Below, piece by piece: positions 24,285 through 33,640 of a DNA stretch of 48,138 bases. The stretch comes from Acidimicrobiia bacterium (GTDB lineage: Bacteria > Actinomycetota > Acidimicrobiia > Spongiisociales > UBA4744), in the NCBI GenBank assembly GCA_029863625.1, contig JAOTUY010000017.1:1-48138 (forward strand), given 5' to 3'. The position numbers and the translations under genes are program-made. The notes beneath the pieces were generated by a model. The model did no database searches. It had not been told where the DNA came from and worked only from the letters and a program-made list of their open reading frames with translations. Numbering within the stretch: the stretch's first letter is position 1; the number at the start of each line of letters is the position of its first letter.

Positions 24285-24746
24285 TCAGACGTGTTCGGGG
24301 AAGAAGGCGAGGATGCGGCCCCACGCGTCCTCGGCAGCATCGTGCCGGTACCCGACCGCCGCCAATTTGCCGGCCATCCGGATCAGGGCCGGCCCGCCGT
24401 CGTTCATGAACGAATGGCCGACCCCTTCGTAGATCTTGACATCATTGGGGATGACGGCGGCGTCGAGCACGGACTTCAAGCGTTGCCCCTGACCACGAAA
24501 AGCCCGGTCCTTGGCTCCATAGGAGGCCACGGTCGGACACATTTGCCCGATCAGTTCGTCGTCGGGCACCAATCCGTAGTTGGGAGCGATCGCCTTCACC
24601 GCGGGAACGTTGCCCATCAGCAGCGCAAACCCGCCCCCCAGGCAAAACCCAACCACCGCCACGCGGCCCTGATCGACGTCCGGGTGATCGGTGATCCACC
24701 CGACGAGATTGCGGACCGTGCGGCCGCAACACGCGGCGCGAGACAC
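24285..24746 (-). pseudogene. Dienelactone hydrolase family protein, 5'-truncated
   Basis: The 153-residue frame covers only the C-terminal two thirds of a dienelactone hydrolase: the nucleophile Cys in VVGFCLGGGFALL, Asp in YGAKDRAF and His in GVGHSFMNDGG. The first ~90 residues (strands 1-3, the loop with the conserved Glu) are absent, and the frame before GTG 24746 has no homology and closes at a TGA. All three triad residues remain, but the fold cannot be complete. It lies head-to-tail after the PEP carboxylase gene, 106 bases away, so the missing part was probably deleted. Confidence 0.65.
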
Positions 24747-24852
24747 CCCAGGGTTCGCCAGACCGGTAGGTGGACAGCTGGGAGCAGGCCATCAACATCC
24801 TGCAATGGGAGGAGGCGCCATGCCTAACCTGCCAACGGCGTCGGCTGGTATT

Positions 24853-27588
24853 TCACCCCGTGTTGCGCATTCCGGCCGCGATACCGTTGACGGTCAGCAA
24901 CAGCGCTCGCTCCAGGGCTTCGTCGTTTTCCCCGGCCCGGCGCCGGGCCAGGAGCGCAACCTGGAGGTAGTTGAGTGGATCAAGGTAGTAGTCCCGGACG
25001 GCCAGAGTACGTTGGAGGATGGGCAGCCGGTCGAGAATCCCCGATCCTGTCAACCGTTGGATCTCGGCGACCGTCCGGTCGTGTTCATTCTTGATCCGGT
25101 CGAACAGATGATGGTGTTCCGGGTCGACCAATTGCCGGACGTACCGGGATGCGACCGCCAAATCAGTCTTGGTAAGCGTCATCTCCACGTTGGAGATGAA
25201 TGTCTGAAAGAAGAGCCATTTGTCGAACATCTCTTCGAGGGCGTCCCACCCTCCTTGGGCGCGTACTGTTGCCAGCCCGGAACCGACCCCGTACCAGCCG
25301 GGGATGATCTGGCGAGACTGGGTCCAGCCGAACACCCACGGGATGGCTCGTAGGTCTTGCAAGCCGGTGCCCCCACCGGGACGCCGGGAGGGCCGAGAAC
25401 CGATGTTCATGTCGGCAAGTTCTTCCACCGGGGTTGCCGCTAGGAAGTAGTCAACCAGTCCCGGTGACTCGACCAGGTTCCGGTAGGCACCAAACGCCGC
25501 TTCAGAGACGGCGCCCATCGTCTCCGTCCAAGAATCCAATACCTCTTTCGTTTGTCGAGATTCTCGATGCAGGAGCGAAGCTTCCAGGACGGAGGACAAT
25601 GCCAACTCGAGGTTGCGGTGGGCAAGGCCCGGCAGACCGTACTTGTCGGAAACAACTTCGCCCTGTTCGGTCACTTTGACCAAACCGTCGATGGTTCCAA
25701 ACGGCTGCGCCAGAATGGCCTGGTGGGTGGGGCCGCCGCCCCGCCCGATTGTGCCGCCGCGCCCATGGAACAGCCGCAGTGTTACTCCGTGCCTTTGAGC
25801 GGCGGTGCGGAGCAATCGTTGTGCTTTGTGTATCTCCCATTGCGAGGTTGTGATCCCGCCGATCTTGTTGGAGTCCGAGTAGCCCAGCATGACCTCCTGG
25901 ACGTTGCCCCGCAGCGCGACTATCTCCCGGTACGGTTGACAGCTCAACAGACCATCGAGAAGCTCTCCGGCCCTGCGTAGTTCCTCGATGGTCTCCAACA
26001 GAGGCACAAAGCCGATCAGCGCAACACCGCCATGTAGGTCGATGAGACCAGCGTCCCGGGCAAGGACGGCCGGGGCGAGCACATCATCTACGCCGCGGGT
26101 CATGGAGATGATGTACGACTCAATAGCGCCGGGGCCGAACCGGTCGAACGCCCGGCGGATCGTGACAAATGTCTCGAAAGTTGCCGCGGCCGGATCGGCC
26201 AAGACGGTGACAGACGAGGCCAGCGGTCGCCGATTCTCTAGTTCATCCGTCAGCAGCCGAAGGCGGGCAGGGCGGTCGAGAGAGGCATACTCGACCCCTA
26301 CCCGGTCATGGAGTAGCTCGAGCACGTCGTGATGGCGATCCGCGTGTTCGCGAATGTCCATGCTGGCCAGATGAAACCCGAAGATGCTCACGTTACGCAT
26401 GAGTCGCAAGAGCACGCCGTCGGCAATGAGTTGTCCGGCGTTGGCGAGCAAAGAGTGTCGCATCAGGCTCAGATCACCGAGTAGTTCTTGGCTCGTTCCG
26501 TAGTCTTTGCCCGGTACGTGCCGGGCGTCCTCCCTGTGGCGGAGCCGGGTATTACCGAGACGCTGGTGAATGAAGGCGCACTTGAGCCGGTACGGCTCGT
26601 CGCGGTTGAGAGTGTGGAAACGTTGCCACACTTCCGGTAATGATCGACGATCCGCCGCCAGCGAATCAGCTAGTTCGTGACTCACCTCACGCAACCGGGC
26701 GGATGTGGAGAGCTCTTCGGCCAGCTCCTCCACCTGGGCGATAAGGTTGCGGAGGCCGTGGTCGTGCTGCACCTCCAGCACCTGCATCGTGACGGTCGGT
26801 GTCACCGCCGGGTTTCCATCCCGGTCCCCTCCCACCCAGGTGCCAAAGCGGATCGGCGAATGATCAGAGGCCACGTCCTGACCGAGACGTTGAAGGCTGA
26901 TGGCTACTTCCTCTGCCAGCTCCGGTACCACCTGCGTGGCGAACTGATCGAGATAGAAGATGGCGGACCGGGCCTCGTCCATTGGTGTGGGTCGTTCGGC
27001 CCGCAGTTCGTCCGTCTGCCAGATCTGATCGATGATCTCGGCCATCCGCCGATCGATTCGCGCGTGGTCACTTTCTGAAGCCCGAACGTCGGCCCGGGCC
27101 GTCAGCAGGTCGGCGATCGTACCAAGCTTCGTGAGGAGAGTCCGGCGAACCGCTTCGGTCGGGTGGGCCGTCAATACGGGTCGCAATTCGAGCCGATTGA
27201 GGATCGAAGCGACCAGATCAGCGTCGAGTCCGGCGGCGGAGATGCGGTCAACAGTTTCGACAATGGTGCGACCTTCGTCGGCCATGGCCAGGTCGCCGAT
27301 GCGGTGAGTTTGTTCGGCCACATTGGCTAGGTAGAAGTAGGCCGAGAACGCTCGCACCAGGTTGATAGCCTGCTCCAGGTCGAGTTCCCCAAGCACCACG
27401 TCCAGCCGTATGCCCGCGCCGGAATCCCCGTCCGTTCTGATCGCCTTGGTCAGGGCCCGCACCTCCTCGACCAGGTCAAGCAACTCATGGCCTTCTTGGC
27501 GCGTTAGTGCGTCGCCCAGTTGGATACCGAGGCGGCGGATATCTGCCCGAAGTCGATCGTCACGAATGTTCGAAGGAATTGGTTCCAT
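24853..27588 (-). CDS. ppc: Phosphoenolpyruvate carboxylase
   Basis: The enzyme makes oxaloacetate from PEP and bicarbonate, refilling the TCA cycle. The 911 aa are full length. The catalytic His142 is in VLTAHPTEAVRRT; further active-site motifs are GYSDSNKIGGITTSQWE, FHGRGGTIGRGGGPTH and IPWVFGWTQSRQIIPGWYG. The C terminus (GIAAGMRNTG) keeps the essential final Gly of the family. There is no N-terminal phosphorylation Ser as in plants. It is divergent from a small lipoprotein gene. Confidence 0.97.
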   Translation of the reverse strand: MEPIPSNIRDDRLRADIRRLGIQLGDALTRQEGHELLDLVEEVRALTKAIRTDGDSGAGIRLDVVLGELDLEQAINLVRAFSAYFYLANVAEQTHRIGDLAMADEGRTIVETVDRISAAGLDADLVASILNRLELRPVLTAHPTEAVRRTLLTKLGTIADLLTARADVRASESDHARIDRRMAEIIDQIWQTDELRAERPTPMDEARSAIFYLDQFATQVVPELAEEVAISLQRLGQDVASDHSPIRFGTWVGGDRDGNPAVTPTVTMQVLEVQHDHGLRNLIAQVEELAEELSTSARLREVSHELADSLAADRRSLPEVWQRFHTLNRDEPYRLKCAFIHQRLGNTRLRHREDARHVPGKDYGTSQELLGDLSLMRHSLLANAGQLIADGVLLRLMRNVSIFGFHLASMDIREHADRHHDVLELLHDRVGVEYASLDRPARLRLLTDELENRRPLASSVTVLADPAAATFETFVTIRRAFDRFGPGAIESYIISMTRGVDDVLAPAVLARDAGLIDLHGGVALIGFVPLLETIEELRRAGELLDGLLSCQPYREIVALRGNVQEVMLGYSDSNKIGGITTSQWEIHKAQRLLRTAAQRHGVTLRLFHGRGGTIGRGGGPTHQAILAQPFGTIDGLVKVTEQGEVVSDKYGLPGLAHRNLELALSSVLEASLLHRESRQTKEVLDSWTETMGAVSEAAFGAYRNLVESPGLVDYFLAATPVEELADMNIGSRPSRRPGGGTGLQDLRAIPWVFGWTQSRQIIPGWYGVGSGLATVRAQGGWDALEEMFDKWLFFQTFISNVEMTLTKTDLAVASRYVRQLVDPEHHHLFDRIKNEHDRTVAEIQRLTGSGILDRLPILQRTLAVRDYYLDPLNYLQVALLARRRAGENDEALERALLLTVNGIAAGMRNTG

Positions 27589-27670
27589 GCGGGCCGGAGG
27601 CTACTCAGCGCCGAAGAAAGACCCGGCATTCGATCACCTCTTTTCGTTACTCTCCGGACTGGAGGTGGAC

Positions 27671-27961
27671 ATGCGGAAATGGATGGCAGGTCTGCTGATC
27701 GTCGTGGCGCTCTCGGCTTGTGCGCCGGGAACCGACGAGTACAGCGCCAACGACCCGGCCGGGTTCTTCAGCGGGATCTGGCATGGATGGATTGCCCCGG
27801 TCACCCTGATCGTGCAGATATTCAACGACGAGGTCCGTATTTATGAACCAGACAACACCGGTCTGGCCTACGACTTCGGTTTCTACATAGCGGTGATCGC
27901 CGGTTTCGGATCGCTTGGCCTGGTCCGACGCAAGGACAAGAAACGCCGCCGGGTCGTTTAG
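27671..27961 (+). CDS. Small lipoprotein/membrane protein, 96 aa
   Basis: GGAGG stands six bases before the ATG. The N terminus is a lipoprotein signal (GLLIVVALSAC, lipobox Cys near residue 17). The mature part has FFSGIWHGWIAPVTLIVQIF and a second hydrophobic stretch (GFYIAVIAGFGSLGLV), ending in a strongly basic tail. Similar short proteins with a W-H-G-I-AP motif are widespread in bacteria and uncharacterised. Function unknown. Confidence 0.78.
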   Translation: MRKWMAGLLIVVALSACAPGTDEYSANDPAGFFSGIWHGWIAPVTLIVQIFNDEVRIYEPDNTGLAYDFGFYIAVIAGFGSLGLVRRKDKKRRRVV

Positions 27962-28046
27962 CTCCGTGCCCATGCCACGAAGATCGGTTGCAGTAGGGTG
28001 GGTGCACATTCCTGGCCCGGTCGCAACCAGAGGAGGCACCAAGAGG

Positions 28047-28589
28047 ATGGAAACCGGCGACGTGGTCAGAGAAGCCTTCGGCAGGATCCGACAGCTAGTG
28101 GACCGTTCGGTTGCCGGGCTGGACGCCGATGCCCTGGCGTTTCGCCCCGACGCCGACGCCAACTCGATCGGTTGGCTGGTCTGGCACTTGACCCGGACCC
28201 AAGATGACCATGTTGCAGAGATCGCCGGCCTGGACCAGACCTGGATCACGGACGGTTGGGCGGAGAGGTTCGGAATGCCTGCCGATCCTCACGACACTGG
28301 TTATGGCCATACCTCGGAGCAGGTGGCTGCGGTAAGACCGCTGGGGCCCGATCTTCTGACCGACTACCACGCCGCGGTTTCGGACCGCACGTTGGAATAC
28401 CTGGTGGTCGTTGATGCCACTGAACTCGATCGCATCATCGACCGGTCGTACGACCCGCCGGTGTCGGTTGGGGTGCGTCTGGTCAGCGTGATCAGCGACA
28501 ACCTCCAGCACGCCGGCCAGGCGATGTACGTGCGGGGCATCCTCGAACGCACCCCGGAGCGCCGGGCGGGGGGTTCGGGTACCGGTTGA
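28047..28589 (+). CDS. DinB-family protein (DUF664-like), 180 aa
   Basis: A four-helix bundle with the DinB metal-site pattern: His in WLVWHLTRTQDDHVAEI and His in NLQHAGQAMYVRGI. In actinobacteria such proteins include thiol-dependent transferases and hydrolases that use mycothiol or bacillithiol. ATG 28047 is chosen for AGGAGG upstream; the longer frame from 27915 is not supported. A hairpin terminator follows, shared with the convergent UbiA gene. Confidence 0.85.
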   Translation: METGDVVREAFGRIRQLVDRSVAGLDADALAFRPDADANSIGWLVWHLTRTQDDHVAEIAGLDQTWITDGWAERFGMPADPHDTGYGHTSEQVAAVRPLGPDLLTDYHAAVSDRTLEYLVVVDATELDRIIDRSYDPPVSVGVRLVSVISDNLQHAGQAMYVRGILERTPERRAGGSGTG

Positions 28590-28706
28590 AAAACCACACC
28601 CGCGGTTGTCCGACAGGGTGTACCTTGTAGCTACGGCCGGAAACGTAAGTCCTTCTGGGCTGGATCACCAGAGGTCGAGAGTCGGTCCGCCAGGACCGCC
28701 TCGAAG

Positions 28707-28742
28707 AGAAGTCCCATAGGCGGAAACGTCTGTGGGACTTCT
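28707..28742. terminator. Bidirectional hairpin between dinB-like and ubiA-like genes
   Basis: AGAAGTCCCA (28707-28716) pairs perfectly with TGGGACTTCT (28733-28742). The stem continues through AGGCG/CGTCT to a GAAA tetraloop, about 16 bp in all. Placed between convergent genes, it can end both transcripts. Confidence 0.75.
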
Positions 28743-28746
28743 CGCG

Positions 28747-29628
28747 TCACCGGAGCAATCCGTAGATGAACCCCCCGGCGACGAGCACCAGGGTTGCGAC
28801 AGCAGCAATGGTGAGCAGACCGGAGCGCTTGCGGATCATCCCCACGATCATGACAGTGGCCGATGGAAGGCCGACCAGGAGCGCCGCCCACTCCGGAGCC
28901 GGCCACTCTGCCTTCAGGCCTCGCCCGACAATCAGGAACCCGGCACTCGCGAGCAGCACGACTATGAGCACCTGGGTGCGGGACCGGCCGATCCGAACCG
29001 CCAGCACCCTTTTCCCGATGGTTGCATCCGTGTCGAGATCCGGCAGCTCGAAAGCGAGCATCATCGCCATGTGAACGAGGAATAAGGTGGCAATAGGCCA
29101 TGAGAGCGGAGCGGTGACCTCCCCACCCTGGGCGAGCGCACCGATCACCGGCACAATGCCGGCCACGACTGCTGATGCTGCAACCTCCCCAAAACCGGAC
29201 CCCAGCAACCGCAACGGGGGCATGGAATACGACCAGGAGACCAAGACTGCCACCAGTCCAAGCAGCGCAGCAGGCAGGCTCGAGAAGGCTAGTGCCAAGG
29301 CTGCGCAAACCGCTAGACCGGTACTGACCCAGGCCGCCCGAAGCGCAACTGAAGGACGCAGCAGGCCGCCCACCAACACCCCGCTCCCGCCCGAGAAGAG
29401 GGTGCGGTGGGTAATGGCCCGATCGGGTTCGAGATCGGCGTATTCGTTGACGTAGTGAGCCGTGACCTGGGCTGCGGTGACCATCGCCTGCCCAAGTGCG
29501 TACCCGACCGGATCGAATTGCCCGGCAGCTGCCGCTCCGAGAGCGAACATGAGCACTCCGCCCATCAGGAAGTGGGGTCGGCTGAGCCTGATGAATGCCA
29601 ACAGGGACTGCATCAAGAAGAGCCTCAT
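28747..29628 (-). CDS. UbiA-family prenyltransferase
   Basis: 293 aa with eight to nine transmembrane helices. The two Mg-diphosphate motifs are NEYADLEPDRA (NxxxDxxxD, after helix 2) and ELPDLDTDATIGKR (DxxxD, after helix 6). The family transfers prenyl chains to aromatic or other acceptors (menaquinone, ubiquinone, haem, chlorophyll); VTAHYVNEYADLE is closest to MenA-like proteins, but no quinone gene adjoins it. ATG 29613 is an alternative start. Confidence 0.9.
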   Translation of the reverse strand: MRLFLMQSLLAFIRLSRPHFLMGGVLMFALGAAAAGQFDPVGYALGQAMVTAAQVTAHYVNEYADLEPDRAITHRTLFSGGSGVLVGGLLRPSVALRAAWVSTGLAVCAALALAFSSLPAALLGLVAVLVSWSYSMPPLRLLGSGFGEVAASAVVAGIVPVIGALAQGGEVTAPLSWPIATLFLVHMAMMLAFELPDLDTDATIGKRVLAVRIGRSRTQVLIVVLLASAGFLIVGRGLKAEWPAPEWAALLVGLPSATVMIVGMIRKRSGLLTIAAVATLVLVAGGFIYGLLR

Positions 29629-29806
29629 GAGAATGCAGGCACCTTACCGAAAGAGGCGACATTGGGAAGGAAAGACCCTGGAAAGCTGGAAGGCCCTGCC
29701 TGAGCCAAGAACTGGAGACCATCAATACGACCGCGTGGTTGGTGGCTCGCCGTTCGGCGCGTGGCAACGGATCCAAACGTTGAACCAGCTCCGCTATCTG
29801 GTCTTC

Positions 29807-30034
29807 ACAGCTCCCGGTAAGACCAGCGGCCGGTATCGGCTCAACCGTGGCGGTGACCGCAACGCCAACTCGGCGCTCTACCGCATCGTGCTCACCCGCA
29901 TGAGCAGCCACCAAGAGACCCGCCGCTACGTGGCGCGCCCCCGAGACGAAGGGTTGAGGACCCCAGAGATCATGCGCTGTTTGAAACGTTACGTCGCCCG
30001 CCAAACCTTCAAACACCCACCACGGGCGGCATAA
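29807..30034 (+). pseudogene. IS110-family transposase, C-terminal remnant
   Basis: The frame ending at TAA 30034 encodes the C-terminal end of IS110/IS116-type transposases: SGRYRLNRGGDRNANSALYR, RMSSHQETRRYVARPR, and IMRCLKRYVAR. The catalytic RuvC-like DEDD domain and most of the transposase are missing; the sequence before 29807 has no transposase homology. It is an old, inactive fragment, perhaps with its right end near 30140. Confidence 0.8.
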
Positions 30035-30431
30035 GAACGTGGGTGGGGTCTGACCCGATGAACCCGGCTGACACGCCGCATGGCGTTGTCCGACGAATGA
30101 CCTGGACCCCGCCCGCCACGACCTCAACGGGCGGTGTGACCTAATAGGAGCCTGCCCACCACCAGGTGTGGCCCATCCCAGTCCTGTCCACCCAATCCAC
30201 CAGCACCTTGACATACGAGATTCTGGGAGCGTTGTCCTGGTGAACGGCGAGCCTTTGTACACGGTCCAGGCCACCGACTGAGGGCTCGCCCCACCCAAGA
30301 TGTGCTTGAGCCCGAGAGGAGCCGATCTAAGTCGAGGGCTCGAAGAGACCAAGCGATATCGTCCGGTTTCCCGAATCTTGCGGTCCACCCTGTGCAATGA
30401 TGAGTGAGACCGTCCCTCCGAGGGGTGCACC
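30035..30431. other. Non-coding stretch after the IS110 remnant
   Basis: About 400 bases without a credible gene. The first 100 bases are probably the former right end of the IS element (GTGACCTAATAGGAGCC resembles the sequence that follows IS110 transposases). The rest should hold the promoter of the glycosyltransferase gene; I could not single out a clear -35/-10 pair. Confidence 0.45.
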
Positions 30432-31499
30432 GTGAGAATCCTGCTGGTGGCACCGCCGTGGCTGTCTGTGCCACCCTCTGCATATGGCGGTATCGAGTGG
30501 GTCGTGAGCGGTTTGGCCGATGGTCTGGTCGACGCCGGACACGATGTGACGCTGTTCGCGTCGGGTGGTTCAGAGACGCGGGCACGGCTCGAGACCGTCT
30601 TCGACGAGCCACCCTTCGAGAAGCTCGGGGACGCGCGGCTCGAGACCATCCATGCGCTCACCGCCTACCGCCGTCGAGGGGACTATGACCTAATCCACGA
30701 TCACACCGCGGCGGTGGGTCCTGCCCTGGCCGCTATGACCGACGGGCCACCGGTTGTTCACACTCTTCACCTGCCGTGGCTGGATGAGCAGATCCGGCTG
30801 GCCCGCCTCATCGCGCCGCCGGTGCGGCTCGTGGCGATCAGTCATGATCAGGCTGCTCGCGCGCCCGACGACATTCCTATCAGCGCGGTGGTCCACAACG
30901 GCATCCCCGTCGACCGTTTTCCGTTCATGGCCAACAAGGACGACTATCTGCTGTTTGTCGGTCGCGCCAACCGCGAGAAGGGACCTGAGGTGGCGATCGA
31001 GGTCGCCCGTCGCTTGGGCCGGCCGTTGATCATGGCGATGAAGATCAACGAGCGCTATGAGCGGGAGTATTGGCAGGAGGTGTTGCAGCCGCTGATTGCC
31101 TCGGCGCCCGCCGGCATCGAGGTAGTGCCGGACCCGAATCACGAGCGCAAGGCTGACCTCATGGCCCGAGCGGCCGCGGTGGTGTTGCCCATCCAATGGG
31201 CGGAGCCGTTCGGATTGGTCATGCCGGAAGCCAACGCCTGCGGAACCCCGGTCGTGGCGTTCGACACGGGGGCCGCGCGGGAAGTCATCGCCCACGGCAA
31301 AACCGGGTTCGTCGTCCCTCCGGGTGATCTCGATGCCTTCTGTGCAGCGGTTGAGCGGACCGAAGCACTGCAAGCCCACGATTGCCGAAAGCACGTCGTG
31401 GAGCATTTCTCCGTGGAACGAATGGTGGCCGAATACGAGCAGGTCTATGAAATGGTTACCACGGTCGACCTGCGCACGCCGGTCGACCGGTCGTTGTGA
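30432..31499 (+). CDS. Glycosyltransferase family 4 protein
   Basis: 355 aa with a GT-B fold. The donor-side loop YGGIEWVV follows the first strand (MRILLVAPPWL), and the nucleotide-sugar EX7E motif is EPFGLVMPEANACGTPVV. A GTG start follows GAGGGG. The middle HNGIPVDRF and LLFVGRANREKGPEVAIEVA are typical GT4 linker sequences. The retaining transferase works in the cytoplasm. The acceptor is unknown; the next gene, 59 bases on, is a glycogen-debranching-type enzyme, hinting at alpha-glucan or trehalose-type metabolism. Confidence 0.9.
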   Translation: MRILLVAPPWLSVPPSAYGGIEWVVSGLADGLVDAGHDVTLFASGGSETRARLETVFDEPPFEKLGDARLETIHALTAYRRRGDYDLIHDHTAAVGPALAAMTDGPPVVHTLHLPWLDEQIRLARLIAPPVRLVAISHDQAARAPDDIPISAVVHNGIPVDRFPFMANKDDYLLFVGRANREKGPEVAIEVARRLGRPLIMAMKINERYEREYWQEVLQPLIASAPAGIEVVPDPNHERKADLMARAAAVVLPIQWAEPFGLVMPEANACGTPVVAFDTGAAREVIAHGKTGFVVPPGDLDAFCAAVERTEALQAHDCRKHVVEHFSVERMVAEYEQVYEMVTTVDLRTPVDRSL

Positions 31500-31558
31500 C
31501 CGAAGCCCGGGGTTCGTACCATGTACTCCGATAGCTACGAAGGATTGGTGCCATTCCT

Positions 31559-33640
31559 GTGTGGTCGGATATTGGTAGGGTCCCGTCCCATCCGGGCGGC
31601 GGGATCTTCACGATCGCCGGACGGGCATTCTGTGTCTCGGGACGCAGCGGCAACATCGCCGAGCCGGGGCCCCAGGGGTTCTTCAACAACGACACCCGGT
31701 TCCTCTCGGGATTTCGTTTGTTGATCAACGGCTTCGATCCTGAGGTCGTGGACGCGGCATCGGTCGACGCCGATGAGGCGGTCTTCTTCCTCCGAAGCCG
31801 GTCGATCGAACAGGATGAGCACGCCGAACCGGGGCTGGTCGTCCGGCGCCATCGCTATCAAGGCCCCACCCTCCACGAGGACATCATTATCGACAACCGG
31901 GCCGGTGAAACGGCGCAGGTGACCGTCGAGTTGCAGGTAAGTGTCGATTTCGCCGATGTCTTCGACGTGCGTCGGGCCGGGCCGGCGACCGAACGCTCGA
32001 TTCATGCTCGGCGGACCAACGGTGAATTGGTCTTCACCTACCGCTCGGAGGGTTTCGAACGCGCCACCCATATCGCTACCTCCGGAGACGCCACCAGTGA
32101 CGGCGACTGCCTGGTCCTGACCCGGCAGATCGAACCCAATGAACGCTGGAAGACCTGCCTCGATGTTGTTCCCGTCCTAGATGGTTCCCCCATGGCGATC
32201 GAACGCTCCTGTACGACCGGCCACCACCCGCACGCGGAGACCACCACCCCCCGACAAATGGCCCACCCACCCGGTTTGCGTTCGTCGGCCGATGCGCTCG
32301 AGCATCTTTGGGCCCGCAGTCTCAGCGATCTGGCCGCCCTCGAGATCAGAATGGACGGCCAGCGCGTGTTTGCGGCCGGCATACCGTGGTTCGTTGCGCT
32401 CTTCGGCCGTGACAGCATGATCACTTCGATGGAGGCGATGCTGCTCGACCGGGAGGCTGCTCTGGGCACCGCCCAGCTTCTGGCCAACCTGCAAGGCACG
32501 ACGACCGACCTATCGGTGTCGGAAGAGCCCGGCAAGATCCTCCACGAAGTGCGGTTCGGAGAACGCAGCCACCCCTATCACCTGATGAGCCGATACTACG
32601 GAGCGGTCGACACCACACCGCTGTGGTGCATGCTGCTCGACAAGCTGCACCGGTGGGGAGCCGATCCGGCTCGGTTGAAGGCTCTGCTTCCCAACCTGAG
32701 AACCGCCGTCGGGTGGATCCGGCACGCACTCGAATCCGGCGGCGGGTTCTTGACCTACACAGGTGACATCACCCGCCTCAGCAATCAGGGGTGGAAAGAC
32801 TCCGGCGATTCGATGGTGGACGGAACCGGACGGCCCCTGGACCCGCCCATCGCCGTCGTGGAGGCACAGGGATATGCGGTGGCGGCCCTTCGATCGGCGG
32901 CCCGCCTCGAGAACGAACTGGGAGACGCGACCCGGGTGAGCTCCCTCCTGGTCGAAGCCGACGAACTGCAGCAACGCCTCGAGGACCGCTACTGGATTGA
33001 CGATCTGGGCACCTTCGCGATGGCGATCGGCAAAGACGGATCGGTAGCCGACTCCGTCTCGTCCAACCCCGGGCACCTGCTGTGGGCGGAAGCGATCCAC
33101 GCGGACAAGGCAAAGGCTGTGGCCGGATTGCTGGTCGGTGATGAGATGTGGTCCGGTTGGGGCATTCGCACGCTGGCCCGGAGTCACCCGGCCTACCACC
33201 CCGTCTCCTACCACCGGGGCAGCGTGTGGCCCCACGACACGATGCTGGCCATCGCCGGGCTGCTCTCCTACGGCCACACTGATGAGGCGCTCATCGTGGC
33301 GGGCGGGCTATTGGCCGCGGCGGCGCACTTCTCCTACGAGCTGCCCGAGTTGTTCTCCGGTATTTCCCGCGACGAAGTCCCCCATCCGGTCGGTTATCCA
33401 ACCAGCTCGTCACCCCAGGCGTGGGCGGCGGCAGTGCCCATCTACCTGACCGAGCAGCTACTCGGGATCCGTCCAGACCTGCCGGCCGGACGGGTGGTCG
33501 TTGCGCCGCGGCTTCCCGACGGTATCGAGCTCGAGCTTGACGGCCTCCGGCTGGGAGACGGAGTGCTTTCCCTACGCGCCGAAGGCCGCCGGGCCCAGTT
33601 CTTGGAGGTGCCACCCGGCGTTGACGTTGTCGTGCGCTGA
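31559..33640 (+). CDS. Amylo-alpha-1,6-glucosidase / glycogen debranching protein (GDE type)
   Basis: 693 aa. The N-terminal GDE_N-like domain (FTIAGRAFCVSGRSGNI, GFFNNDTRFLS) is followed by a GH133-like (alpha/alpha)6 barrel: GIPWFVALFGRDSMITSMEA, then YTGDITRLSNQGWKDSGDSM, and HRGSVWPHDTMLAIAGLL. It belongs to the eukaryote-like debranching family and is unrelated to GlgX (8860-10935), so the genome has two debranching routes. The GTG start has only a weak ribosome site. It probably shares an operon with the GT4 gene. Confidence 0.9.
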   Translation: MWSDIGRVPSHPGGGIFTIAGRAFCVSGRSGNIAEPGPQGFFNNDTRFLSGFRLLINGFDPEVVDAASVDADEAVFFLRSRSIEQDEHAEPGLVVRRHRYQGPTLHEDIIIDNRAGETAQVTVELQVSVDFADVFDVRRAGPATERSIHARRTNGELVFTYRSEGFERATHIATSGDATSDGDCLVLTRQIEPNERWKTCLDVVPVLDGSPMAIERSCTTGHHPHAETTTPRQMAHPPGLRSSADALEHLWARSLSDLAALEIRMDGQRVFAAGIPWFVALFGRDSMITSMEAMLLDREAALGTAQLLANLQGTTTDLSVSEEPGKILHEVRFGERSHPYHLMSRYYGAVDTTPLWCMLLDKLHRWGADPARLKALLPNLRTAVGWIRHALESGGGFLTYTGDITRLSNQGWKDSGDSMVDGTGRPLDPPIAVVEAQGYAVAALRSAARLENELGDATRVSSLLVEADELQQRLEDRYWIDDLGTFAMAIGKDGSVADSVSSNPGHLLWAEAIHADKAKAVAGLLVGDEMWSGWGIRTLARSHPAYHPVSYHRGSVWPHDTMLAIAGLLSYGHTDEALIVAGGLLAAAAHFSYELPELFSGISRDEVPHPVGYPTSSSPQAWAAAVPIYLTEQLLGIRPDLPAGRVVVAPRLPDGIELELDGLRLGDGVLSLRAEGRRAQFLEVPPGVDVVVR

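Noticed and set aside
28631..30661. 676-codon minus-strand ORF
   Set aside because: It is a long open shadow across the UbiA gene, the IS110 remnant and non-coding DNA, with no homology; high GC gives such long antisense frames.
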